64,000 nucleotides of DNA from Coturnix japonica (taxonomy: Eukaryota > Chordata > Aves > Galliformes > Phasianidae): assembly GCF_001577835.2 (NCBI RefSeq), contig NC_029519.1:75346363-75410362 (forward strand), written 5' to 3'. Made by a program: the position numbers and the translations under genes. The notes under the pieces were generated by a model. It was not told the DNA's origin. It saw only the letters and a list, made by a program, of their open reading frames with translations, and searched no databases. Numbering within the stretch: the first letter of the stretch is position 1; each line of letters starts with the position of its first letter. Shown here in pieces: positions 1 to 12,497 of this stretch.

Positions 1-3000
1 CAAAACCCTCATGGGGCAGGAGGGACAGCTTGCAGACTCCACAGGAGCACACAACTGTAAAACTCCACATTTCCAGAGGGAACCATGCTGCTGCCATGCC
101 AAAACCTGCTGAAATGACAGCTTACCTCCTCTCCCTTTATTCTGCAGCTTAGGAGTCTTTCCATCCTTTGTTACAGCTACACACATGAACCCACATTGTG
201 CTGGAGGCTCCCATATGCTTTGATGCCTGCTGAACTTGTACTGCTGCTTCCCACCTGGGCTAGAGCAGAGCAAGGCATTTTCTCACAGAGCGATGACTTG
301 TCACCAATTGTCTTTTACATATTCTACAAGGGGAACCTGGTGTCCTGTGAATATGGACACAATGAGGTCTTGATTCACTGTGTTCTTACAGCACGGCATT
401 TTCATGTGCTTCATCTACCAACCCCATTAATACAGGCAGGGACAATAGCTGTGAGATATAAGCAACACTGAGACATCCATGTGTTGCCTTTACACTCAGC
501 CACTCTCAAAATGCTTTTGAGCACTGTCACAGAGTCTCCCAAGCCCTAAGCAGCTCCTGGAGCTACACAGTCACCAGCTTTTCACCTGTTGGGTCCCAGC
601 TACTTCACTGAAAAGGTCGATATCTTCCTGTGGGAAGCTGATGGAGAACCACAGGATGGTAACTGGCTTGTAACTGAGGTGTAAATTAAACTGAGGTGTG
701 CAAACCTCATCCACTGCACTCCATATCGCTCAGCTTGACTCACACCTGTCCAAACCATCAGATCTTGCAGGACAGAAGCACTGAATTCAGCATCACAGCA
801 TCTTTTTAACCAAGACTTCTAGAAGCAAGAGTTCATGTAGGTTTATTTCTTTCTGCTGGAACTTTGTGCTGTTATATATTGAAAAATAATGAGTTTTGTT
901 TGCCACAGAAGATGTGTAAAGGACAGAGACTTTTTATTTGCATGACTATTTGGGGAGCTTTCACAGCAAACACAAAATCCAATTTCCTTCTGGATTTTCA
1001 GCTACAAGGAATAACGTGAGAGGCACCAAGGGCTGACAGCTGATGGAGAGAATCACAGTAGCCTCCAGTGTAAGCAGAGAGAGCAAGATGCACTGCTAGC
1101 CTCACTGACACAGGAACAACAGACTGGGACTAGGCTTATACCCCAAACTGCACCATACTCATGCTATAGAGACAAGGGCTCATGCTTTGGTGTGGTTTAG
1201 GTGGTTCAGATGTCTCCTGGGCATCCTAGTGCCTGATTTAATTGTTGGAAACCCTGCCTGTATCAGGTGATTGGAACTGGATGGTCTTTAAGGCCCCTTC
1301 CAATCCAAGCCATTCTCTGATTCTATGATAATTCTATATTTCTACAATCTTGCATCAATCCTTCTCTAGACAGATAACTCAACTGAACAAAAACAAAAGC
1401 ATTTCCGTGGCCCTATCAGTTTTCCCATCTGGTTCTATTTCTGATTATTTTACTCTTTTCTCTAGTCCTTTCTCTGTTCTTTATTTGGTGTGTATACTTA
1501 CTCTTAAAATCTGTGGTGCATTGTTCTAAACCTTATTTGCTAGACAACATATTTCCTTTTCCTAAGCCTCCTGACACTGCTTACTGCTCCTGTTTATGCT
1601 TACTGCTGTCAGCTGCACAGCAATTACACAGAAATATGCTGGTTCCTTGAATATGTCTGGAAATCGTGTCCTTCTCTGTGTGCCATTCACAGTGTAATTA
1701 AAATGCTGTCGTTTTGCTCCAACTCTGTGATGGCATCCATTCTTTTTCTTGGACGAAACACCTTTTTCATTGTTTTAGTGAGCGCCCCTTGTATAGTAGG
1801 ATCGTTTTTGGTTTTTTTTTTTTTTTTGAACAACTGGATGAGAAAATTGCCAAACACCACAAAGATGGGAAAAAGCAGACAGAAAACTAGCAGAGATTAG
1901 CAGAGCTCTGGAAGGTTTCCAGAGCAAAGCTGGGAGTTTGATCACTTGTAGGAGAGGTGACAAAGGTGATTGCTGGAGAGGAAGGTTGTTTTTCCATAGG
2001 GCTGCCTTCCTGTGTTGACTTTCACATGCACATGTGGGATGGCTGAGCCCTGGCTGCTGACCATTTCTCTCTGTAAAGTGGCAGTGTGCCAGCATCTGCC
2101 TGCAGCTCAGGCTCTGATTCTGGAGATTGCCAGAGATCCTTACAGTGTCTAAAGGTACCTCAGGAGCCATAGGTGAGAGAAGGACGCAGTGCTTAGACTT
2201 CTATTTTCCCCTGTTGCACTGTTGGAAACAACAGTACCCTATATGGGACCACACTACAGGAAGCAGAATGCCTCTCAGCTTGCAAACCTGCCCCTGGACC
2301 CACCCAATTCATTAAGCATGATGCTGAAATGCAGCCCAGAATGAGAATTTTGTGATACGAGATGAGAGAAAATATACAGTACTGCTCAGTTTAAATTGTT
2401 TCTGATGCACATCTGACAGGGTAATGAGGAAAGAAATCGCTTGAAGTTGATGTCTTCTGGGCTTACTGCATTTTTCTACCATGGGTGCTGGCAAAGGTGG
2501 AAGGGGCAGACCAGAACTTGCAGCATTAGACCAATGGTTGCTAGTTACCTACATTACCCTGAGTACCAGGTCCATAAGGAATGGGGGCCAATGCCTAGAA
2601 ATCCAGAGCCAAAAGGTATGCTGGAAGTCACGAGCGTTGTCAGTACCTCACTGTGACAGGCAATGCCATGCCAGAAGCCTTGCAATAATCCCTGGGCAAT
2701 GGAAGCAGCAGCAACCGTCAGTCATGTAGAACAAATTCACTTCATCATCAGCTGTCACAGGAGAATCTCCAGGCAGCGGAGGAGAAAACACTGCTAGAAG
2801 GAGTAGTCTGTGTCAAAAAGTCAAAGTAAGAGCAAAAAAAGAGCTGAGAAGGGCATGCTTGTGAAGTGGCGGGCAGGAGATGGAAGGCTTTGCTTATGTG
2901 GGCTGACTAACTCAGCGGGTGGCTCTGCAGACAGGGTGGAAGAGCGCTACAAAAGTCACTGTGATGTCTGATGGAGACAAGTGTCTGACGTCTGTAAAAC

Positions 3001-4837
3001 AAGGATGCCAGTAATTGGAGGGCTGCTAATTTAATTTGTTCAGTGGTGATGGGTATGTGGGCTTCCCGTGCATTTGCTTGGGACTGCATGCAGTCATAAG
3101 ACAATTTACAAGCTGTGAACATCTGCAGTTTTGAATTACCTTTACAGCTACAGGAGGCTTTTCAGATTAGCGTTACCTGCCACTTGGAAGATTAAGGATT
3201 TTCTGCTCAGAAAACCTCCTGGGTAGGAAAGGAGGTGTGTAGCAAGGCAGAGAGGGGATAAGCACACACCAGCAGTGGTGCTGAGTATTCACCATTCCTG
3301 TCCTGAATTATCCTTTCCATTCCCACCTGTATGGTTCTCCATACTGAGCAATCCTGCTGACTTTGGAAAAGCTTTTGCATCACATCTGAATCTTGGGGAT
3401 CCCTAAAGGGCACTGAAGCTCAGATGTCTCCAAAGACACTTCAAGCTCTCTCAGCACTTTGAGGGTTATCCCATCTCAAGTCGTCCACTCATCTGTCTCT
3501 GGATGGTTGATGCTGATCTTCCCCATCTGGTAAAAGCCACATAAGTGGATGGTATCCATAGGGAAATATCCACACTGTGGGAACTGGGAAGATGGTGAGT
3601 AAGTTTGCCTGGGCACAAAGCACAAAGCGGGTTTCTCCTCAAAAGCAGAGGGGCAGCCCTTGAGGATGCTATCTTTTTGTAATGGCTTTTGGTCTGGTAA
3701 CATGAGTTAGCACTGGGACTTCGTGCTGCCAAAATTGCTAACACTAACCCCTGCTCTTCTGAGCAGCAGATGGAATTGTTTGGTGGGTGAAATAAGTCCT
3801 TTCATTATTGCTTCCCTTTGTTCAAAGGCATTGGCTTGATAAGGTACATCGAAGTCAGCGGAGTAAACCAATTCATACCAACTAAGATGAGGCCTGCTAT
3901 TGTTCTGGGATGATTTGCACTGCGATAATTTCCATCCATTTGGCTGCAGTGTTTAATTAATTCTGGTGAGTGATCGAAACTTCAGTCAATTGCTGCTAAC
4001 CTGAGATAGGGCTATTTGTATAATTTCAGTGTAATCGTCTTCTCCCCTGCATCAATTAACACATAACAGCATTACACTGACAGCTTCTTAGCACTTTTCT
4101 AACATCTATTCCAAATCTCTCTCTCCCACTTCTCTCTGGACAATACAGAATATATATATGTACTTTTCAGAATCCTAATTGGTTGGTTGGTTGTTTTTTT
4201 TTACATTGCATATTTCTCTGTATGAAGATATACAGGCTCATACCAAGGCCAGTTGGTCCCAGCCTTGCTGAATGATTGATGAAGAAGCAACTGGGTCTTA
4301 CCAGTCTATTCACCATGAGATCCAGAAGCCACAAACCGTTCTAATAATGGAGATGGGAGCTGGGAATAACCCTGGGCTAGGCACCCATTTGGGATAAAAT
4401 CAATAAGTCATTTCACCAGTTTTATGGGTGGAGAAGTAGCTGTACAGAACATCCAGGCAGTTTACATTCTTTGATGGCACTGAAGTGGATCATGCTCTGT
4501 GTTGCTCTAAGGACACTGTGTGTTTTTTAGTCTATCAAGAGTCAATATAGCTGTAATTGCTGGAGATTTTGTCAATTGTCAATCTGTGTGTTGGTTTTGT
4601 ATCATCTTTGCCTCTGTATTTCAGCAATTATGAATTATCATAAGCATTACTGCACTTTCTAATCATCTTTGCAGTGCTTCATCTGAATTTCCATAGACAC
4701 TCAGCCACTTTTTATCAAGTATTTTTTCCTGCATAATGGAGACCTACCTGCAGCTCACCACTGTTGTTGAGTGATACTTGGCAACAACTGCAATCTGCCA
4801 TCATCTGATGGGGACAGCAGCCTCCCACCCTGGGTTG
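1..4837. other. Noncoding stretch, left end
   Basis: Apart from the CR1 end at 1239-1331 and a T tract near 1812-1827, I see nothing here. The open frames are short, overlap one another and resemble no family I know. Confidence 0.6.
1239..1331 (+). mobile_element. CR1 3' end
   Basis: The stretch contains GGTCTTTAAGGCCCCTTCCA and ends GATTCTATGATAATTCTA, the typical CR1 terminus. Only the last 90 bases or so are present. Confidence 0.75.
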
Positions 4838-5900
4838 TTACAGAATCACAGAATCACAGAATCACAGAATTACCCGGGTTGGAAGGGACCTCAAGGATCA
4901 TGTAGTTCCAACCCCCCTGCCTGGCAGGGCCACCAAACATACACCTTTACTAGATCAGGTTGCCCAGGGCCCCGTCCAACCTGGCCTTGAACACCTCCAA
5001 GGACGGGGCATCCACAACCTCACTGGGCAGCCTGTTCAGGACCTAACCACTCTTCTAGTAAAGAACTTTCCCCTAACATCCAACCTAAATCTTCCCTCCT
5101 TCAACTTAAAACCATTTCCCCGTGTCCTGCTATTATCAGCCCTTTCGAAGAGTTTACTCCTTCCTGGGAGTAAGTTCCCTTCAGGTATTGAAAGGCTGCA
5201 ATGAGGTCACCCCGCAACCTTCTCTTCTCCAGGCTGAACAAACCCAACTCCCTCAGCCTGTCCTCATAGGGGAGGTGCTCCAGCCCCCTGATCATCTTCC
5301 TGTCCCTCTCTGGACCCTTTCCAAAATCTCCATATCTTTTTTGTACTGAGGGCTCCACACCTGGACACAGTACTCCAGATGGGGCCTCACAAAAGCAGAA
5401 GTAGAGAGGGACGATCACCTCCCTATCCCTGCTGACCACCCCTCTCCTGATGGAGCCCAGGATCCCATTTGCTTTCCGGGCTGCCAGAGCGCACTGCTGG
5501 CTCATGTTAAGTTTCTCATCTATCAGGACCCCTAGGTCTTTTTCTGCCGAGCTGCTCTCAAGGACAACTCCTCCCAGCCTGTACAGGTGCCTGGGTTCTT
5601 TCCGGCCCAAGTGCAAAACCTTGCACTTTGCCGTGTTGAACCTCATTAGGTTCACCCGAGCCCAGCTTTCCAGCCTGTCAAGGTCCCTCTGAATGGCATC
5701 CGTTCCCTCCACCGTATTGACTGCACCACTCAGCTTGGTGTCATCAGCAAACTTGCTGAGGGTGCACTCCATTCCCTCATCGATGTCATTAATAAAGATG
5801 TTAAAGAGCACCGGTCCCAAGACAGACCCTTGAGGGACACCGCTCGTTGTGTGGTACTTGTCACTCCACCACCCCTTTGCCTTGCAGCCCTTCAGCTGGC
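4838..5900 (-). mobile_element. CR1 LINE, 5'-truncated, with C-terminal reverse transcriptase
   Basis: The plus strand begins with repeats of AATCACAG and the typical CR1 end GGTTGGAAGGGACCTCAAGG, so the 3' end is at about 4838 and the element reads on the minus strand. A long open frame encodes [21 protein letters not shown], the catalytic [11 protein letters not shown], and a tail with [13 protein letters not shown] and [12 protein letters not shown]. This is the palm-to-C-terminus part of CR1 ORF2; ORF1, the endonuclease and the N-terminal RT are absent, the usual 5' truncation. The frame stays open through the RT part, so the copy is fairly young. The exact 5' edge (5845-5900) is uncertain. 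Confidence 0.93.
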
Positions 5901-7093
5901 ACACAATTTTCTGAGTCAGTGGCACTTGTGCTTCTTGCCCTTGCACAGTGATTGTCATTTATCAGATCATCAGTAGTCCTTCCTTTCCTGCTGCCTCTGT
6001 GCCTTAAAATAGCCAACAGAGCTCTACACCCTGCAGAGAGGATGACTTTGCTCTTAAACTATTTCCATGGCATGCAGGTAAAGAGATAGAGTAGCAATTG
6101 TCTAAGAGGGAGTTCTCACAATAACCTTTTCAGACTTGCTTGGGGGTGAATATGCTTCTGTTAGATGCATACCAAGATTAAAGTAGTAAGTTGGTAAGGG
6201 TAACCACAAAGCTCTGGTCTGATTGCCCATAGCCAATGACTTGGACTGGTACCTTCCTTGAGCTCAGGTTTATTGTCTAAAACCCAAGCATTACGCAGTA
6301 CAACAACAGCATTTCTGTTTGCCTCAGCTCACCAGTATTTAGGAATACAACACACTGTTATATTTCACCTCTTCTGATGTGATTCCTAAAATGCTAAAAC
6401 CTTTTAGATGAACTATAGGTCACTCTGCATCGCATCTCCCCTGGGAATTAAATTCTCACCACACTCTGCCCCTTCAGGACAGCAAATGTATTCAAAGATG
6501 AACATCAAAAATATTTTTACAGGGCTCTACAAACAACGTTCATTAAAATACATTCAGTTCTCTGTGTAAAGAAACAGCCCATAGCAGAGATCCACCTTTG
6601 TGAAGCTGCTGTGGGGGGAAATAAATAGATGTGCATAAAGAATGTTTCTGCTAGAGGAAAAAATAATGAAGTAGATGAGTATCTGGGAAGCACAGCCTTG
6701 TTATTAAAACATGGGGCTGGGAGGGGGATGTCCACATTGTATTTCCAACCTCCTCAGCTCATACAGAAGCAACTGCACAGAGACCAGTGCTGCTAGTTTG
6801 TGGGGAAAGACCTGAATGGTAATACTTCCAAACTGAGGTAATTTGGTTGTAGGCTTTGGTCGTATCAAAAGCTTAAAAATGAAATACTTCACTCAGTGGC
6901 ATCGCAAATCAGACACCCACATTTTAAGTGTATATCCAACCTCAGTCTGTTTCTCACCTTCCTTGCTGGTACAAGAAGAGTGGATGGACTTGGTACAAAC
7001 CTCATGGGCTGAAGAAACAAGATATGTGAAATACCCAAATAATTCCAGAGACATGCCCAGGGGAAAGTGAGTATTTCTGAATTCAGAGCAGGG

Positions 7094-7335
7094 TTGAAAG
7101 ATAGACATTAATAAGACACAGGGCCCTTCCACTAAACAATGAGGATGGAAGAGATTATTGACTAGCTGCTCACTAATTGAGCATCATCTTTTCTAGGTAC
7201 TAAATGAGGCAGGGGACTAGGGAAAACAATGTGTGTAATTATAGTCTGTCTTCAAATGTATACGCATGGAAGAGCCTGAATTAATGTTGCACAAACATTA
7301 TTAGTGCTGACATTTCCTAGATGTTGCATGCTAAG
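7094..7335 (+). repeat. Dispersed repeat, copy 1 (unnamed)
   Basis: This shares an ordered series of blocks with 60414-60630: a run like AAGACACAGGGCCCTTCCA, then ATTGACTAGCTGCTCACTAA, then TACTAAATGAGG, then ACAAACATTATTAGTGCTGA and CATTTCCTAG. The two are on the same strand and about as diverged as an old transposon copy. I do not recognise the family. Confidence 0.55.
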
Positions 7336-9514
7336 TTTCCAGTGACTTTTCTAACATACTTTGTTAAAGAGCAGTGTCTCTCTTCTGATCTTCTGCTCTG
7401 CAGCATTACTTGGACCAAAGGAAGTGGAAAACAGAGTGGAAAATGAATGCTTCCTCCAATTCTCAAACAGCATTTCTCCTCCACTTTGCTTTGGTGGGAA
7501 CTACAGTACAAAACAAATGAGAACGGGGCCTTTGGCACCAGTGCTGGGAACCCAGGAGCTGGGGTATCCCAGAATCACCATTCATAATTTGGGTTGGGAC
7601 TTGGCTTTGCCTTTCTTTTTCTAGTTACACAATAACAATGTAAAATCAGTTTTCTCAAGGGATTTTCAAGTCCTCATTAATATTTTGTGACACCCTTCAT
7701 TAAGGACTTGGGAAGAGCAGCTTCCCAGTTTGCAGTGGAACACCTGATCCCTGAGCACTCACTCAATCATAGTCACCACAGACTGACTGGCTACATCACC
7801 CCCAGCTAAGGCCAGAATAAAAGGCCAGAATAAAGCATGGTGAGAAGGTCTGGTTTTATTACACGTAGGAAAATCACCTTTCGACAACACTTGCCCACAG
7901 TCAAGGCAAAAATAATGTACCAATGTCAGATGCATATATATTTCAGCTCAGAAATATCATCCAGGAAGTGCAAGAGAAAAAAAAAGTGAGAATTCAAGAA
8001 CCTAAGAAAGGAGGAGATCAATTATAAAAGATGAGCAGTTCGTATATCTGTAAGAATGAATAGCTCGAGTCAAACGGTTTCTGTGACACAGCACAATAGC
8101 CTATTGTCTTGGCTCCCATAAATCAGCCTCTCACAGCTTGTGCTTGGAGAGCCAGATGTTCATTATTAAACAGTGTCCTGTTCTCTCTCTTGCCTTTGCT
8201 CTTCAGCCCTGTTCTGTGCCATGCACGGCCATTGTCACCTGGACCAGCCTATGGACATGATAGATTCTGGATGGGCACTGTAGGAATCATCCACTCAATA
8301 ACAAAATTTCAGCTCAGGACAGCACTGCATTGCACTGCACTTGGTTCCAATTCCCACTTCTGCTCGGTTCAAGGTCTACTCCCTGGGTTCCTGCTTCATG
8401 AATAGGGTGCTGGAAAAAAACACCTTGAAGAATCTTTAGTCAAACCAGGGTAATTGGAGCTGCAAAAATGGTAAATCCAGGCACTTTTAGGCACATACAC
8501 TATTTGTTTATTTTCAGTGTCTCACCCAGCGTGGGCTTGGGAACAATTCGTTTCTCTTGGCTTCAAGTCAACCTCTTCCTCTGCTGGCAGAGAGGTGTGT
8601 TTGCATTGTAAGATACAATGTAAAACCGAAGCTAGAAGGGCCAGGGCTGGTAAACTAGAGGAGGGAAATTACTTTCTGAGTAAGCATCCATCTCAGAACT
8701 GGCGACCTGCCCTTGGAGAGAGTGACATTCCTGCCAGTGCTTTCTGAGAGAGAGATCTGGAAGGAAACAGGGTATTACAAGGAATCCTTAAAAGGTCCTG
8801 CACTCAAATCACTCTGTTGGTGCATCAGGGGTGGGTTTGGGTGGGAAATCTGTGCTGCTGGACACTCCTGACCATGTGGAAGCACCTCCAGGCTGCTCAA
8901 TGCTTTGCAAAAGGGGACAGAGGAGAAATTAAAGCCCTGAGAGAAGTGGCATGAGCTGGTGGCAGGCACACATCTCTCCTCGCTGAGACCTCATCAAAAA
9001 TGAAAGGCAGAATCCTCGAGCACGCAGTGTCTGACTGGAGGGAGCATTAATAGAATGAAGTCTGGCCACGCAGAGCATCTGTGGCAGCTTGTGAGAAATT
9101 GTGACTTACCAGGCAAGGGAAGCAGGATCAAAGAGTCGTGCTGCAGATAAGAACAGACTGAAACAAAAAGCTGTCCAAGTGCAGAGATCAAAGCTCTGAA
9201 GATGCGACAGTGTTAATGGAGAATGTTGCATTTGGGAGTAACTCCTCATTTAAGAGGTTAACAGAGGAGGAAGCGCTGGTTATAATATATGGGAAGGAAT
9301 ACATTCACCTTCCTAATGATTTCCCCCAAATCAGTGCCACTTTTGGCTGTGACTGAGGAGGAACTGGGGGTTGCTCCAGAAGCACTTGCAAACAGGAGAG
9401 TGATCTGTGTCTGAGATGTCTATGACTGCTTCTGCTTTGATTACAAAGCAATACTGGCACCATGGGGCTCATCATCATGGCTTCTAATGCTTCCCGCTGC
9501 CTGCATGCTGCAAG

Positions 9515-9600
9515 TCAATATCTCTGGAGGTGTCCAGCTGGTGGTTGGACTTGATGATTTTAGAGGTCTTCTCCAACCTTTATGATTCTGAGATTCTAAA
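9515..9600 (+). mobile_element. CR1 3' end
   Basis: It contains TGGAGGTGTCCAGCTG, GGTTGGACTTGATGATTTTA and TTATGATTCTGAGATTCTA, all CR1 tail signatures in plus orientation. It is short and diverged. Confidence 0.7.
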
Positions 9601-12340
9601 ATGTCCATCTTTCTGGAGTTCTCCTTTATTCCAGCATGGATGCTCAGAGCTCTCCTTGGCACTGCACAGCCTCCACAGACCCCTTTGGTTTCCTTTGATG
9701 CTGCTCCACATGCTTCTACAGCCCACTCTGATTTCTGAATCTCTCTAATTCGTGTGCCTGGCAGCTCCCCCTCCCTACCAAAGTCCACGAACTTCACTGC
9801 ATATGTTTCAGTCTTTTGGCATTTCTGAAAGAGATCGGTCCCTTCAGGCCTGTTTTTCTTGGCACTCACCTCCGTGTTTCTCACCCACTGCTGAGCGGAC
9901 ACACATGCTGCAGGTCTGGAAGCAGCAGAGCCCTGAGAAAGGAAGGAGAGCTGCATTGCCCCATGCCCCGGACTTGAGATGTGATACCTGGAGGAAGCAG
10001 GGAGCAGACTGAGGTTTCCCACAGCGTGGAGAATCCCTCACTGCTGGCATAGTGATAGTCATAGTGGCTACAGCTCCTCACAGGGAGCAGAGGGGCAGCA
10101 CTGAGCTCTGATTCAATGATTAAAACCCTGTTAGATAGTCAGGACTCTCACTGCACGTTGCCCCAACAGTAGCACTGCAACATTGGACCTTCAGGAACTG
10201 ACACATGGGAACATGAGCTATGTATGTGCAAAATAATGCACACAACCTAAAGGCACAATAATGTTAAGGAGCTGAGCACGGGGCTTTGGGGAGTTCTCTC
10301 CTGGGCAGTGAAAGGGTGTTGGGAGCTCCCCATCAGCAGCCCGGCTGTTTTCCCTCTGAAGCTCCTTGAAGGATGCTATACAAGGAGCCAATTAGTTGGA
10401 ATGAGGTGCACCAGCACTATTTCACATGAAAAGGCCCATTGTGAAGAGAACATTCCCATTTTGGAAAGTTATTCACAACCAAGTGGTGAGGAACTTTTCA
10501 AGGGCCCTTGCAAAATGCAGTCCCATGCCCCGGCTCTCTCAGTAATGTTGGTGTCACTCTGGTGGCAGACAAAAAGCAAATGCAGGATCTCAAAGGCCAG
10601 GCGAGGAATTCTGAAGTAAACCCAGGGGTTCTGCAGTGACACCTTTTTGTTGAATGAAGCACAGAAATGGCACACACAATCTAAACCACGTGCACTGGCT
10701 GATAGAGCACAAACGGAAGCTCTCCGTGCTTGCAGCTGAAGACCAATTGAGAAGACTAATATGCCAAGGAAGCACAGGCCAAGGGCAGAGCCCTGGGGCT
10801 CAGCACCTCCAGGCAGAGCTCCAGGCACTGGCACAGAGAAGCTGGCTGGGACAAATCCAGCCCTGCCATCTGCCACAGAGAGCAGCGGAGCTGGGCTGGA
10901 AGAAGACCAGAAGGACTTTCTTCTGTTGACTCCAGGGAGCTCATCTGAGCTGTGGAAATCATCTGACGCTCCTTTGTTTCCTGGACATCTGAGAATGTCT
11001 TTGGTGGGAGGTCACCGAATGAACAGGAGAAAGCATTGGGACGAGCCTGTAGCAATTATCCTCCTGAGAAACATCAGGAAATGGTGTCTTGGTTAGGGTT
11101 AATGCCCCCCAGAAGAGGGGGCACAGCACCTGCTTGTGCCAGAATGAACATTTCAGGGTAGTTTCAGATTCAGGCTCCGGCTCTCTTGCAAAGATGTGCT
11201 TTACTCATATCCTACCAAACACCCTCTCTAGGGGAAAAACAGTTTCTGCAGACAGAATGATCCTTTTTTTTCTGTCTGAAAGGTCAGAACAGTTCTCAGG
11301 CACAGTCAGCTCTGCCAGCAGGATGACTTGCTGCCACCCCAGGTAAGACTGCATCAAGTCTTCTGTCATTAAAAAGGAAAAGTGAATCCCTACCAACACT
11401 GTGACACTGGCAGACATCTCTGCAGTTGATCTGTTCTGAAATGGACACGGTGACCTTGCTCAGAGCAAGGTTATAGCTGAGTTCAGGGTTGGTGTAACAC
11501 TATGTGAGCCATGGGGTGAGTGGCTGAGACTGTGCATCAGACATAGGTCCTACATCACTTGTGCAGAACTGGCTGTCCCTGACTGCCAGCCTGGGCCCAA
11601 AGGCCTCCCCTTGTATGCAGAGTCTTCTCTTGGCATAACAGCATCTGGAAACTGTGCCCATATGTTTCCCCACTGTGTGGGATTAGCTACACTGGAGTAA
11701 AACGACCTTATACAGGGCTGGCTTCCTCGACTCTTCCTTTCAAAGTAGTTAAAGCAATATGTCTCTGTGCATAGGCAGAACTTGACATTCTTTTCATGCT
11801 AGGAAGGTTTTATTCACAACTATAAAGGCCAGACATTTTGTCTTTTTTTCCTTTGCTTAATGAAAGCCTGAGTCCCAGAGAATCTCAGCAGCTTCAAAAC
11901 CAAGCTGAGCATGGGGACCTGAGAAACGGACTCATTGCATGGGATGGATCAGTTGGGAACTGTATCTGAGAAACCTTTTTTTCATTAAAATTGCCTTGTC
12001 TTGTCTCCACAGCTCCCAGTGGCTGGTATTTGCCTGTGTGTGGCTTTTTTTTTTTTGTTATTATTTCTTATGATCTAATACCACAAACTGCCTCTGAGCG
12101 CACTCTAACGCTGGGTGCAGCATTGAGGCACATCACATTCTGCCATTCGCTCCAGTTCTCCCTGTGCAGCTCCCACTCCTGCACCAAGATTTGGATCCAG
12201 CACTGCTCCAGACACAAATCTGATAGGAATAAACCCCACTGAGGGGTAGACCCTCTGCTGCTGAGGCTGCACCTGATGGGGCTGTGGTATTTTTTTCTGC
12301 CACTTGAACTGTTGTTAACTAGTCATCACTTTGGATCAGC

Positions 12341-12497
12341 CCCCTTCCCTTCCCTTCCCTTCCCTTCTCCTTCCCTTCCTCTTTCCCTTCCCCTTCCTTC
12401 CTTCCTTCCCTTCCCTTCCCTTCCTTCCTTCCCTTCCCTTCCCTTCCCTTCCCTTCCCTTCCCTTCCCTTCCCTTCCCTTCCTTTCCCTTCCCTTCC
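12341..12497. repeat. (CCCTT)n pentamer microsatellite
   Basis: This is about 155 bp of TTCCC units with a few CTTCC interruptions in the left half and a purer right half. One strand is pure pyrimidine, so it can form triplex or purine hairpin structures. It leaves open frames on both strands that are not genes. Confidence 0.97.

Larger units (their letters stand above)
5901..12340. other. Noncoding stretch
   Basis: It contains the dispersed repeat at 7.1 kb and a CR1 end at 9.5 kb. A 193-codon minus-strand frame at 9441-10022 overlaps that CR1 end, has no recognisable domain and is about the length expected by chance in 64 kb. Confidence 0.55.

Noticed and set aside
9441-10022. 193-codon open frame on the minus strand
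   Set aside because: It overlaps a CR1 3' end, has no recognisable domain or splice context, and one frame of this length is expected by chance in a window of this size.
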